Below the pieces are notes generated by a model. That model was not told where the DNA came from. It made no database searches and worked only from the letters and a program-made list of their open reading frames with translations. From Lachnospiraceae bacterium (lineage in GTDB: Bacteria; Bacillota; Clostridia; Lachnospirales; Lachnospiraceae): a stretch of 57,332 bases of DNA. The stretch covers positions 1-57,332 of the forward strand of contig JAEEXY010000012.1 of the NCBI GenBank assembly GCA_016288005.1. Direction: 5' to 3'. Below are positions 25,841-34,672 of the stretch, piece after piece. The number at the start of each line of letters is the position of its first letter. Within the stretch, counting starts at the first letter, position 1. A program made the translations under genes and the position numbers.

Positions 25841-25943
25841 AAGACATGGGGACGGTTCTTCTGTCTGCCTGAACGCAGAATAATACGCGTTGCCGCCCAC
25901 ATTTCTGTTATGCTGACAGACAGAAGAACCGTCCCCATGTCTT
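25841..25943. repeat. Hairpin element family A, copy A3, with a family B remnant in its loop
   Basis: Arms 25841-25867 and 25917-25943 (27 bp, containing GACGGTTCTTCTGTCTG) enclose a 49-base loop instead of the 7-8 bases of A1 and A2. The loop contains CGTTGCCGCCCACATTTCTG and then TTAT (25888-25911), which matches the right arm of the B hairpin nested in copy A4, but the B left arm is missing. It lies between convergent genes: 11 bases after the aldehyde dehydrogenase stop and 8 bases before the lipoprotein stop. Confidence 0.8.
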
Positions 25944-25951
25944 CACTGTCT

Positions 25952-27616
25952 TTATTCAATAGTTTCCTTCGAGATCAGCGTGTATGAATTATACAGCATA
26001 TCCAGCATATTGTTCAGATCGCTGCCGTCTTTGATCGTTACGAAAGCAAATCTGACCGTTTCCTTTATCCATGTCCTCTCATCGAAATCAAAATAGCTCG
26101 AAGCGAGGCTGTTAAACTCCTCTTCGGTGCAGGCATTCCCGTTGAAATCGAGGTACTTCATCGCCCCGTCATCATAGCTGTAGGACGATTCGCCGAGGTT
26201 GCAGACATATTTTACCTTGCCGTCATCGGTGACATCGAGCATCATCATGCGGAGTCGGTCGCCGTTCTCATCATAGGCCCTGGTCGGGAACACATAGTAA
26301 TAATCCGTATATGAGAAATTCCAGTAGGAGTATACCGTTTCCAGATTCATGAGGGCCGGCTGGGCAGGATCCTCGCTGCCGTCCGCCAGCTTAAACTGTG
26401 ACTCGTAATCCATCGGCTCGAGCGTCCTGTAATCGGCGCTCACCTGCCAGAAACGGTTGACTGTCGAATCGGGATTGTAGTTCATCTCGGTGCGGATTAT
26501 CTCGAGGCGGTTATCCATGTTCAGATCCGTCACCGCATAGAAAATGTCTCCGGCCGTCGCGGTCTTGAACCACTTGTCCCTGCTGTTGATCAGCAGCGCG
26601 AGCTGGGTGTCGGTCCCGCTCCTGACCTCCTCGTAGGCGTCAGCGTCGGCTTCGGTCCAGACAATACCCGCTGCGTTTTTGATGTCATCCGTGACGCCGG
26701 CCGCGCCGCAGACTTCATTTTCCTTTGCTTCGATCTCCGCGCGCGAGGAAAGGATGAGTCCGCCGTCCGCATAACCCTTAACCTGAGAGTCATCGGGCAG
26801 TACCTCCTCATCGCCGTCGGTGAAGAAATAGAGGTTCTGCTTAAGATATTCGTTGCTGCCTCTTTCCTCCGAAGAGAAATTATAGAGTGACAGCATAATA
26901 CTACCGGTCTCTTCTCCGGGGGCACCCGCCATCGCGGTCAGCTCCTCGGGAAGAAATGCACCGGGGATCACCGCTTCGGGAAGTCCCAAAGCGAATGTCA
27001 GCGAAAACAGCTTATTCTCCTTAAGGTTCGCTCCGACTGCCGCATAATCTATCGCGATGATATCCGGCTCCGAAGTATCGGTCCTGCTGATATAGCCGGC
27101 GGCGTTAAGCCTCGCGCTCCTCGTCGCGTCGCTGCGCAGGCTCGTTACGAACTCCATCTTATCGTTCCTGTAGCCGAATATCAGGACTTCTTCGAGCGGC
27201 GCCAGTCCGTAATTCTCATCTGTGTAAATGTACCTTACCGCAAGCTCGGGATTCCCGTCGCTGCCGCAGTCCAGCTGCGTCCAGGAAATGGACCCGAGCT
27301 TTTGGGGCAGCAGGCGGTAGCTTAAATACTCGCTGCTGATAAAGTTCCCCAGGTCGCCGATCGTATATGTGATCGAAGGATCGAGGTCCGCATAGCCCGT
27401 GGTCATCTCGACCGCGAGTTTTCCTTTTACGAACTCCGCATATGCCTCCTGCGCCGTCAGAATCTTCGCGGGTTCCTCAGTCGGTGCCGCGGTCGGCGTG
27501 CCCGCAGCCTCCGAAGGCACAGGTCTTTCATAGTTTTTTACTGTTTTTCTGCCGCAGCCCGAAAACGTGCCCATGATCAGCACAAGCACCAGCAGCAGCG
27601 ATATTGCTTTTTTCAT
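25952..27616 (-). CDS. Large lipoprotein of unknown function
   Basis: A 554-residue secreted protein starting MKKAISLLLVLVLIMGTFSG at ATG 27616, with a type II signal peptide and lipidation expected at Cys21. A Pro/Thr/Glu-rich linker follows (residues 29-50), then a globular acidic region rich in Tyr and Asp. It contains short VTDLNMDNRLEIIRTEM and LDCGSDGNPELAVRY segments resembling the aspartate-rich calcium-loop style of FG-GAP/VCBS-like repeats, but no known domain was recognised. It is 16 bases after the PfkB-family gene and is the last gene of an alr-pfkB-lipoprotein unit. It is probably anchored on the outer face of the membrane. Confidence 0.75.
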   Translation of the reverse strand: MKKAISLLLVLVLIMGTFSGCGRKTVKNYERPVPSEAAGTPTAAPTEEPAKILTAQEAYAEFVKGKLAVEMTTGYADLDPSITYTIGDLGNFISSEYLSYRLLPQKLGSISWTQLDCGSDGNPELAVRYIYTDENYGLAPLEEVLIFGYRNDKMEFVTSLRSDATRSARLNAAGYISRTDTSEPDIIAIDYAAVGANLKENKLFSLTFALGLPEAVIPGAFLPEELTAMAGAPGEETGSIMLSLYNFSSEERGSNEYLKQNLYFFTDGDEEVLPDDSQVKGYADGGLILSSRAEIEAKENEVCGAAGVTDDIKNAAGIVWTEADADAYEEVRSGTDTQLALLINSRDKWFKTATAGDIFYAVTDLNMDNRLEIIRTEMNYNPDSTVNRFWQVSADYRTLEPMDYESQFKLADGSEDPAQPALMNLETVYSYWNFSYTDYYYVFPTRAYDENGDRLRMMMLDVTDDGKVKYVCNLGESSYSYDDGAMKYLDFNGNACTEEEFNSLASSYFDFDERTWIKETVRFAFVTIKDGSDLNNMLDMLYNSYTLISKETIE

Positions 27617-27632
27617 TTGTATCTCTTTCTCC

Positions 27633-28571
27633 TTAATCTCTGGCTTCGAGCTCGAACTCCGCGGGCAGGAATCTCGGGCAGACATTCTCGAGCGAAACGA
27701 TAACCGATGCCGCCAGCTGGGCTCCGATCTCGCAGCTCTTGGCCAGCGTCTTGCCGTAGGTCAGGCCGATCGTGACTCCCGCGAAAAACGCGTCTCCCGC
27801 GCCTGTCGTGTCCTTTGCGGTAACCTTGCGGGCGGGGCTGTAGCCGCACTGCCCGTCGGCTGTCGCATAGACCGCGCCGTTATCTCCGAGCGTAACTATC
27901 ATGCAGGGGATCTCCGCGGAAATGACCTTTCGCAGAAGTATCTGCTTCAGCTCATCGATCGTTTTGTCCTCGTAATTGTCCATGAACAGGATGCCCGCTT
28001 CCTGCCTGTTGCAGACAAAGCAGTCGGTCTTCTTGATAAAATCACGGCGGTCGGCCGCAATGCTCATGTTCGAAACGACCGCGTAAACGCGCTTATTATG
28101 CTTCTCTGCGAGCTTGAATATCTTTTTGACGATATCCTTGTCCATATCGATCTCGAGCGCGATGCTGTCCGCGTTCTCAAATATCTCGTCGCCCTTTTCC
28201 TCGAGAAGCGTCATGACCGGCGTAAGGTCGGGGCGCTTTGAGATGGCCGCCTGCACTTCTCCCTTATGGTCGAATACGGCCAGCCATGTGCCCATTCCGT
28301 TCGGAACGCTCTGCATGTATTCAATATTTACCTTATGTCTGCGGAGCTTGTCAAGCACCTCCGCGCCTATGCCGTCGTTATCGACGAGGCTCACAAAAGT
28401 CGGGCGCAGCTCGACATTCGCTATATCCTCAACTATATTCCTGCTCACGCCACCGTGTACCTGCTCCACGCGTCCCGCGTTGCGCCCTCCCGGGATATAG
28501 GTTCCCGAAGGATAGCCCTTGATATCTACAAAAACCGCGCCGAATACTACTATTCCGAGACTCTTTGCCAT
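27633..28571 (-). CDS. PfkB-family carbohydrate kinase
   Basis: A 312-residue ribokinase-fold kinase that phosphorylates a sugar or nucleoside. The first family signature is around GGRNAGRVEQVHGGVSRNI (residues 28-46). The second is DTTGAGDAFFAGV with catalytic Asp260 and the anion hole. The glycine-rich N-terminus GIVVFGAVFVDIKG is typical. The substrate cannot be assigned. The gene lies 56 bases after alr and 16 bases before the lipoprotein gene, so all three are likely cotranscribed. Confidence 0.88.
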   Translation of the reverse strand: MAKSLGIVVFGAVFVDIKGYPSGTYIPGGRNAGRVEQVHGGVSRNIVEDIANVELRPTFVSLVDNDGIGAEVLDKLRRHKVNIEYMQSVPNGMGTWLAVFDHKGEVQAAISKRPDLTPVMTLLEEKGDEIFENADSIALEIDMDKDIVKKIFKLAEKHNKRVYAVVSNMSIAADRRDFIKKTDCFVCNRQEAGILFMDNYEDKTIDELKQILLRKVISAEIPCMIVTLGDNGAVYATADGQCGYSPARKVTAKDTTGAGDAFFAGVTIGLTYGKTLAKSCEIGAQLAASVIVSLENVCPRFLPAEFELEARD

Positions 28572-28627
28572 ATCGTTACCTCCTTATTATCAAAACGGAT
28601 ATCTGACTGTGACCGGACGGATCACCG

Positions 28628-29800
28628 TCACATCCTCAGCAGAAGCTCCTTTTCCGTAACCTTGCCGTGCCTGATGTACAGCCTCGGAACACGCTTGCTG
28701 ACAGCGCAGGTGAGCTCATAAGGTATGGTCCCGGCAAGCTCAGCCATTTTCTCTATGGGGTTATGAGGACCGAATACCTCAATCTCCGAACCCACATCCA
28801 CCTTCATTTTGTCTGTCAGGTCGACCATGCACATATCCATGCAGATCTTGCCTCTCTGGGGCGCCGGCCCCTCCACGGTCATCACGCTGTATCTGTTCGA
28901 AAGGCTCCTGAAAAACCCGTCCGCGTAGCCGTAAGGCAGCACGCCCATCCTGGTGCGCTTTTCCGTAGTATAGATCCCGCCGTAGCTGATCCTGGTGCCG
29001 GGATCATAGGTCTTTATCGTGCTGACCGTAGTCTTTAGCGTCATCGCGGGCTTCAGGCCGAGCTGCGCGGCGTGCTCACCGTATCCGTAGAGCAGCAGTC
29101 CCGGCCTTACCATGTCGAGCAGCGCCTCGGGATAGCAGACCGTAGCTCCCGTGTTCGCGCAGTGCCGCAGCTTAAAGCTCCTTCCGAGCTTCGCCTCTAC
29201 GGCAGCGATCACATCCGTGAAAAGCTTCAGCTGTTTAAGCGTATATTCCTTTGCGTCCTCGCCGGGCTCATCCGAAACAGCGAAATGAGTGAAAATTCCC
29301 TCTGCATCGAGTCCGGGCATATTGCATGCCTCGCAGATGCCTTCTACACCTGTCTCATAATGCCTGCCTTCGCACAGATATCCGAGACGTGACATTCCGG
29401 TATCCACTTTGATGTGGATCTTTAAGGTACCGCCGGCCGCTGTAGCCGCTTCGCTGTACTCAACGGCTTTCGAGCGGCAGGTCACTGCCTGCGTGATATT
29501 ATACTCGATCAGTCTGCCGACCTGTTCCTTCGGGGTATGTCCGAGGATCAGCACCGGTATGCCGGTAATCCCGTTGAGCCTGAGCTCCATCGCCTCGTCG
29601 ATGCTGCTGACCGCGAGGTAATCGGCTCCGAGCTCCTCGAGCAGCCTGCTCACCTGCAGCGCCCCGTGGCCGTAGGCGTCGGCCTTTACGACTCCTAAAA
29701 ACTTAACGTCCGGCCCGATGTGCTCCCTTATCTTTTTATAATTAAACTCTATTGCGTCGAGATCCGTCTCGGCCCAGGTTCTTCTAAGCGTGGATTCCAT
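28628..29800 (-). CDS. alr: Alanine racemase
   Basis: A 390-residue PLP enzyme making D-alanine for peptidoglycan. The PLP lysine is Lys39 in VVKADAYGHG. The second catalytic residue, Tyr, is in TRISYGGIY. VDTGMSRLGY and YGYADGFFRSLSNR are also conserved. Start ATG 29800 (MESTLRRTWAETDLDAI) has GGAG 5 bases upstream; the frame is open to 29920 but the upstream part lacks family similarity. It is transcribed divergently from the sugar ABC importer. Confidence 0.94.
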   Translation of the reverse strand: MESTLRRTWAETDLDAIEFNYKKIREHIGPDVKFLGVVKADAYGHGALQVSRLLEELGADYLAVSSIDEAMELRLNGITGIPVLILGHTPKEQVGRLIEYNITQAVTCRSKAVEYSEAATAAGGTLKIHIKVDTGMSRLGYLCEGRHYETGVEGICEACNMPGLDAEGIFTHFAVSDEPGEDAKEYTLKQLKLFTDVIAAVEAKLGRSFKLRHCANTGATVCYPEALLDMVRPGLLLYGYGEHAAQLGLKPAMTLKTTVSTIKTYDPGTRISYGGIYTTEKRTRMGVLPYGYADGFFRSLSNRYSVMTVEGPAPQRGKICMDMCMVDLTDKMKVDVGSEIEVFGPHNPIEKMAELAGTIPYELTCAVSKRVPRLYIRHGKVTEKELLLRM

Positions 29801-29985
29801 GTTTTCTCCATTCCGTGCTTCTGCCGTCTCCCACCGTCTGCCCGTCTTGCCCATCGGCCCGGCTGTCCTTACGGCCCCTGCACTTATCGATGTATCTAGT
29901 ATAATACCACTTTTTTTCAAATAAGTCTTGATTTACATTTATTTCTGTTTTTCTCGCGCGGAAATACCCCAAAATCGGTGTGCGG

Positions 29986-30017
29986 GTAATTGAATTACTC
30001 CGCCAATCTGCTAGAAT
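29986..30017 (+). promoter_or_regulatory. Promoter of the sugar ABC importer with overlapping palindrome
   Basis: TTGAAT (29990-29995), 16 bases, TAGAAT (30012-30017), with TGC before the -10 (extended -10). The -35 lies inside the 13-base palindrome GTAATTGAATTAC (29986-29998), a possible operator. The leader to the start codon is about 30 bases. Confidence 0.55.
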
Positions 30018-30051
30018 GAATTACAAAGAGATACGAAAGGACAGACCCGAA

Positions 30052-31152
30052 ATGAAAGTAGTTCTCGATCATCTGACAAAGAAATTCCCGAATCGCAACA
30101 AAAAGGTCGGCGGTTTTGTCGTTGCCGTAAACGACTTCACGTTTGAGATCCCCGACGGTAAGCTCATCGGACTTCTCGGCCCTTCCGGCTGCGGAAAGAG
30201 CACGACGCTCAACCTCATCTGCGGCCTCGAAAAGCCCACCGAAGGCAGGATATTCTTCGGCGACGACGATGTGACCGGACTTCCGCCCGAAGTCAGGGGC
30301 GTGGGTCTGGTGTTCCAGAACTATGCGCTCTATCCGCATCTGACCGTTGAGCAGAATATCATGTTCCCGCTCGGAAACCTGCGCGGGGAAGAAAAGCTCA
30401 CCAAGCAGCAGATGAAGGATAAGGCGCTCGAAGCGGCAAAGCTCGTACAGATCGACTCGCTGATGGAGCGCAAGCCCAACGAGCTCTCGGGCGGACAGCA
30501 GCAGCGCGTCGCGATCGCCCGCGCACTCGTGAAAATGCCCAAGGTCCTGCTGCTCGACGAACCGCTCTCGAATCTCGACGCGCGTCTCAGACTCCAGACC
30601 CGTGAGGAGCTGCGCCGGATACAGAACGAGACCGGCATCACGACCGTTTTCGTAACGCACGATCAGGAGGAGGCGATGAGCATCTCCGACATGATCGTCG
30701 TAATGAAGGACGGTGTGCTCCAGCAGATCGGCAAGCCCCAGGAGGTCTATGACGATCCGGTCAACCTGTTCGTCGCGAAGTTCCTCGGCACCCCCGCGAT
30801 CAACGTTTTCGAGGGTAGTGTGAAGAACGGCTCTCTCATCATCAACGGTGACTCCGTGCTCGATGTTAAGGGCGTTGAGGACCGTGAGGTTTATGCAGCG
30901 ATCCGTCCCGAGGGATTTGTTGTAGACGACAATGGTAGAATGAACTGCCGTCTGCTCCGCCGTGAGGTAATGGGCCGGGATTCCAGCGTTATCGCCGAAA
31001 ACGACGCGTTCATCGGGCAGACGATCCGCGCGATCATCAGCTCCGAGACTAAGGTCGACACGTCGAAGAACGATATCCGCTTCACCCTGAAGCCTTCAAA
31101 GGTTTATCTGTTTGATCGTAACACCGAAGAAAGGATCCCCTTTAACGTATGA
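30052..31152 (+). CDS. Sugar ABC transporter ATPase (UgpC/MsmK family)
   Basis: A 366-residue ATPase starting MKVVLDHLTKKFPNRNKK at ATG 30052, with AAAGGA about 10 bases upstream; the open frame starts at 29980 but includes the promoter. Walker A is GPSGCGKSTT, the signature LSGGQQQRVAIARAL, Walker B VLLLDEPLSNLD and the H-loop THDQEEAM. A C-terminal TOBE/regulatory domain follows (residues about 240-366). It energises the two permeases encoded directly downstream. The stop overlaps the next start (ATGA), so translation is coupled. Confidence 0.93.
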   Translation: MKVVLDHLTKKFPNRNKKVGGFVVAVNDFTFEIPDGKLIGLLGPSGCGKSTTLNLICGLEKPTEGRIFFGDDDVTGLPPEVRGVGLVFQNYALYPHLTVEQNIMFPLGNLRGEEKLTKQQMKDKALEAAKLVQIDSLMERKPNELSGGQQQRVAIARALVKMPKVLLLDEPLSNLDARLRLQTREELRRIQNETGITTVFVTHDQEEAMSISDMIVVMKDGVLQQIGKPQEVYDDPVNLFVAKFLGTPAINVFEGSVKNGSLIINGDSVLDVKGVEDREVYAAIRPEGFVVDDNGRMNCRLLRREVMGRDSSVIAENDAFIGQTIRAIISSETKVDTSKNDIRFTLKPSKVYLFDRNTEERIPFNV

Positions 31153-32036
31153 AAAACAACCTCAAGGGCTGGCTCTACCTGCTGCCCGCCATACTCTTTC
31201 TGGGCGTGTTCATGGTCTACCCGCTGATCGACGTAATAGTCTATTCCTTTGAGGAGGGCTACAATTTCGCGTCGCAGACCTATACCGGCACCGGAATATA
31301 CAATTACTCCTATGTCCTGCGCGATCCATATTTTACGCAGGCTCTCAAGAATACATTCATCATAGTCATCATCACGGTACCGCTCTCGACCGGCTTCGCG
31401 CTGCTCATCTCCGTCGGACTCAGCAGCATCCCGAAGCTTCGCGAGCTTTTCCAGACCGTGTTCTTCCTGCCGTATGTCACCAATACCCTCGCGGTCGGCC
31501 TCGTATTCATGATCCTCTTTAAAAAGACCGCTTACACCGACGGCATGGTCAATCTCCTGATAAAGGTATTCGGCGGCGAGGCAGTCGATTTCATCGGCGG
31601 TCCCTACTGGGCAAAGATGTTCGTTATGTGCTTCTACACCATCTGGATCGTGCTCCCGTTTAAGATCCTGATCCTGACCTCCGCGCTCGCCTCGGTAAAC
31701 GAGACCTATTACAAGGCGGCAAAGGTTGACGGCACGCGCCCGTTCAGGATATTCGGAAGGATCACGCTCCCGATGATCGCGCCCATGATTTTTTACCTTG
31801 TGATCACCGGTTTTATCGGAGCGTTCAAGGCCTACAGCGATGAGGTCGCGCTCTTCGGCACCGATCTTAACGCGGCCGGGATGAATACGATCGTCGGCTA
31901 TGTTTACGACATGCTCTACGGCAACAGCGGCGGCTATCCGTCGTTTGCCTCCGCGGCCGCGATCATCCTGTTCGCGATAGTGTTCACGATCACCTGCATC
32001 AATCTGCTGCTCAGCAAAAAGAGTACAGTTTTTTAA
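31149..32036 (+). CDS. Sugar ABC transporter permease (MalF/UgpA type)
   Basis: A 295-residue membrane protein with six predicted helices, starting at the ATG that overlaps the ATPase stop by 4 bases. The coupling loop carries the binding-protein-dependent permease motif, here YKAAKVDGTRPFRIFGRITL (EAA-type loop), which docks on the ATPase. The first helix LYLLPAILFLGVFMVYPLID is typical of carbohydrate permeases. It is followed after 15 bases by the second permease. The substrate is probably an oligosaccharide or glycoside, from family membership alone. Confidence 0.92.
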   Translation: MKNNLKGWLYLLPAILFLGVFMVYPLIDVIVYSFEEGYNFASQTYTGTGIYNYSYVLRDPYFTQALKNTFIIVIITVPLSTGFALLISVGLSSIPKLRELFQTVFFLPYVTNTLAVGLVFMILFKKTAYTDGMVNLLIKVFGGEAVDFIGGPYWAKMFVMCFYTIWIVLPFKILILTSALASVNETYYKAAKVDGTRPFRIFGRITLPMIAPMIFYLVITGFIGAFKAYSDEVALFGTDLNAAGMNTIVGYVYDMLYGNSGGYPSFASAAAIILFAIVFTITCINLLLSKKSTVF

Positions 32037-32051
32037 AAGGATTGGAGAAAT

Positions 32052-32927
32052 ATGGACAATCAAGATAATTTCGACCGGATCGAAAAACAGGCCAAACGCC
32101 GCAAAGCGGTCAAGAATGCCGTTATCTACGTGTTCCTCGGCATCTGGGGCCTGATGGTCCTCTTCCCGTTTTACTGGATGATCCTCTCCAGCGTCAAAAG
32201 CTACAGCGCCTACAGCTCGGAGTATGTACCGAAGTTCTTTACTCTCAGCCCGACGATGCAGAACTACGCCGATGCGTTCACGGCGGTTCCTCTCGGGAAA
32301 TATTTCGCAAATACGCTTATCTTCACGCTCTGCACCACTCTGCTGATGATGGTCGTCATCATCCTCGCGGCTTTCGCGTTTGCCAGAATGGAGTTCAGGG
32401 GCAAGAACATCGTATTCGCGCTGTTCCTCTCGCTCATGATGATCCCCAACGAGCTGGTCATCATCACAAACTACGTAACGATCACCGATCTGGGGCTGCG
32501 CAACACGTTCACCGGACTGATCCTGCCTTCGGTCACCTCGGTATTCTATATCTATCTGCTGAAAGAGAATTTCGAGGCGATCCCCGAAGAACTCTACAAA
32601 GCGGCAAAGGTTGACGGAACTTCGGATTTTAAATACCTCGTCCGCGTCATGCTCCCGATCTCGCAGCCCACGCTCGTGACCATCGTGATACTCAAGGTCA
32701 TCGAATGCTGGAATTCCTACGTATGGCCGCGTCTGGTAACCGACGATCAGAATTATTTCCTCGTTTCAAACGGCATACAGGAGATCCGCGAGAACGGCTT
32801 CGGCCGCGAGAACATTCCCGCGATGATGGCTGCGGTCGTAGTCATTTCGCTGCCTTTGATCGTGCTCTTCCTGATCTTCCGCAAAAAGATCATGGCGGGC
32901 GTTTCGAGAGGAGGTACAAAGGGATGA
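32052..32927 (+). CDS. Sugar ABC transporter permease (MalG/UgpE type)
   Basis: A 291-residue membrane protein with six helices. The EAA-type coupling loop reads YKAAKVDGTSDFKYLVRVML, nearly the same as in the partner permease. The N-terminus has a charged cytoplasmic stretch before the first helix (IWGLMVLFPFYWMILSSVK), typical of MalG-type subunits. Its stop overlaps the start of the binding-protein gene (ATGA). The four genes from 30052 to 34588 form one complete importer. Confidence 0.92.
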   Translation: MDNQDNFDRIEKQAKRRKAVKNAVIYVFLGIWGLMVLFPFYWMILSSVKSYSAYSSEYVPKFFTLSPTMQNYADAFTAVPLGKYFANTLIFTLCTTLLMMVVIILAAFAFARMEFRGKNIVFALFLSLMMIPNELVIITNYVTITDLGLRNTFTGLILPSVTSVFYIYLLKENFEAIPEELYKAAKVDGTSDFKYLVRVMLPISQPTLVTIVILKVIECWNSYVWPRLVTDDQNYFLVSNGIQEIRENGFGRENIPAMMAAVVVISLPLIVLFLIFRKKIMAGVSRGGTKG

Positions 32928-34588
32928 TCAATTCCGGAAAAAGAAGTGATACCGGCGTCTTACGCCGCATCTTGTTCTCCTTTAAGAAGCTCCTCTGCTG
33001 CGTATTTATTCTTGGCCTGTGCATGACAGCACTTACCGGCTGCCACGGGACCAGGGAGCGCAATGAGTTCACCCTCCCCGACGAATTCGATACTTCGCGG
33101 GATTACGAGATCACCTTCTGGGCCAAAAACGACACGAACAAGACCCAGACCGACATCTACGCAAAGGCGATCTCCGATTTTGAGGCGCTCTACCCCAACA
33201 TACACGTTACGATCCGCCTCTACACCGATTACGGCAGGATCTACAACGATGTCATCACCAATATTTCCACGAATACCACGCCTAACGTATGCATCACCTA
33301 TCCCGACCACATCGCGACGTATCTGACCGGCGAGAACACCGTGGTTCCGCTCGATGCGGTAATGGACGACAAAAAATACGGACTCGGCGGCAGCGAGGTT
33401 AATTTCGACGGCCCCACACGCAAGGAGATAGTCCCGAAGTTCCTCGGGGAATGCATGATCGGCGAACATTACTACGCTCTTCCCTACATGCGCTCCACGG
33501 AGGCCTGCTACATCAACAAGACCTACGTCGAAGCGCTCGGCTACACGGTACCCGACGAGCTGACCTGGGATTTTGTCTGGGAAGTTTCCGACGCCGCGAC
33601 CGCAAAAAACGCCGACGGCACCTATAAGGTCAACGGCCAGAACGTCATGATCCCGTTCATCTACAAGTCTACCGACAACATGATGATCCAGTATCTGGCG
33701 CAGAAAGACGCGGGCTACACCACCGCAGACGGCGATATCCTCATATTCAACGACACCGCCTTCGATTTCCTCTATGAGATCAAGAACCACGTTGAAAAAG
33801 GCGCTTTCTCGACCTTTAAGATCTCGAGCTATCCCGCCAATTTCCTGAACGCCGGACAGTGCATCTTCGCGATCGACTCCACCGCGGGCTCGACCTGGAT
33901 GGGCTCAAAAGCCCCTCTTTCCGACATCGCGGCGGATATGTTCGTGGATTTCGAGACGGTTGTGCGCACCATTCCCCAGTGCGATCCTTCGGCCCCCAAG
34001 ATGATCTCGCAGGGTCCCTCGATCTGCATATTTAATAAAGAGGATCCTCAGGAGGTGCTCGCTTCCTGGCTCTTTACGCAGTATATGCTGACCAACGACG
34101 TGCAGACCGCCTACGCCGAGACCGAGGGCTATGTCCCCGTTACGACGAAGGCGCAGGAAAGCCCCAAATACATCGATTATCTCGCAAGATCCGGTGAGGA
34201 CAACAAAGAGCATTACGACATCAAGATCTTAGCTACCCGGCTCCTGCTCGACAATATCACAAATACCTTCGTAACGCCCGTATTCAACGGTTCGGCCTCC
34301 GTCCGTGACGCTGCGGGACAGATGATCGAGAACGTTACGAAATCTGTCCGCAGAAAAGAGACCGTCGATGCGGCATACATGGAAAAACTGCAGACGGACA
34401 TCACCTCACTGTACAGGCTCGACCGCCTCGTTCCGGCTTCTGCGGACGGCGACGGTGAAACCTCTGTAAAAACAGAGCTTCCGAAGGCCTCAAAAGCGCT
34501 CCTTATCACGCTCTGCACGGTATGGATATTGCTCGCCGGATACGGCATTTATACGCTCCTCCTGAAGTTAAAAAAGAAAAAAGATTGA
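32924..34588 (+). CDS. Extracellular sugar-binding lipoprotein with additional C-terminal membrane helix
   Basis: A 554-residue substrate-binding protein of the importer (solute-binding family 1 type: YEITFWAKND, IHVTIRLYTDYGRIY, CITYPDHIATYL, PYMRSTEACYINKTY). Start ATG 32924 overlaps the permease stop. The N-terminal signal is basic then hydrophobic, ending CMTALTGC with Cys40 as lipid-attachment site. The C-terminus has a second hydrophobic helix (about residues 527-548, ALLITLCTVWILLAGYGIY) followed by LKLKKKKD, a cytoplasmic-type tail. That gives two membrane anchors, unusual for this family. No proteolytic sorting motif was seen. Confidence 0.88.
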   Translation: MINSGKRSDTGVLRRILFSFKKLLCCVFILGLCMTALTGCHGTRERNEFTLPDEFDTSRDYEITFWAKNDTNKTQTDIYAKAISDFEALYPNIHVTIRLYTDYGRIYNDVITNISTNTTPNVCITYPDHIATYLTGENTVVPLDAVMDDKKYGLGGSEVNFDGPTRKEIVPKFLGECMIGEHYYALPYMRSTEACYINKTYVEALGYTVPDELTWDFVWEVSDAATAKNADGTYKVNGQNVMIPFIYKSTDNMMIQYLAQKDAGYTTADGDILIFNDTAFDFLYEIKNHVEKGAFSTFKISSYPANFLNAGQCIFAIDSTAGSTWMGSKAPLSDIAADMFVDFETVVRTIPQCDPSAPKMISQGPSICIFNKEDPQEVLASWLFTQYMLTNDVQTAYAETEGYVPVTTKAQESPKYIDYLARSGEDNKEHYDIKILATRLLLDNITNTFVTPVFNGSASVRDAAGQMIENVTKSVRRKETVDAAYMEKLQTDITSLYRLDRLVPASADGDGETSVKTELPKASKALLITLCTVWILLAGYGIYTLLLKLKKKKD

Positions 34589-34612
34589 TTATTTGAGGTT
34601 TTGGGATATAAT
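34585..34612 (+). promoter_or_regulatory. Promoter of the tandem-repeat lipoprotein gene
   Basis: TTGATT (34585-34590, overlapping the stop codon of the binding-protein gene), 16 bases, TATAAT (34607-34612). Downstream the leader contains an imperfect hairpin GGACCGCT-CTTT-AGCGGACC (34629-34648) without a T-run, then AAAAGGAGAG before the start. Confidence 0.55.
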
Positions 34613-34672
34613 AGTCACCGTAGTTTCGGACCGCTCTTTAGCGGACCGTGTTTACGAAAAGGAGAGATGTAT

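Noticed and set aside
34629-34648. Terminator after the sugar-binding protein gene
   Set aside because: The hairpin GGACCGCT-CTTT-AGCGGACC has a mismatch and no T-run, and lies downstream of the -10 of the next promoter; it is part of the next leader.
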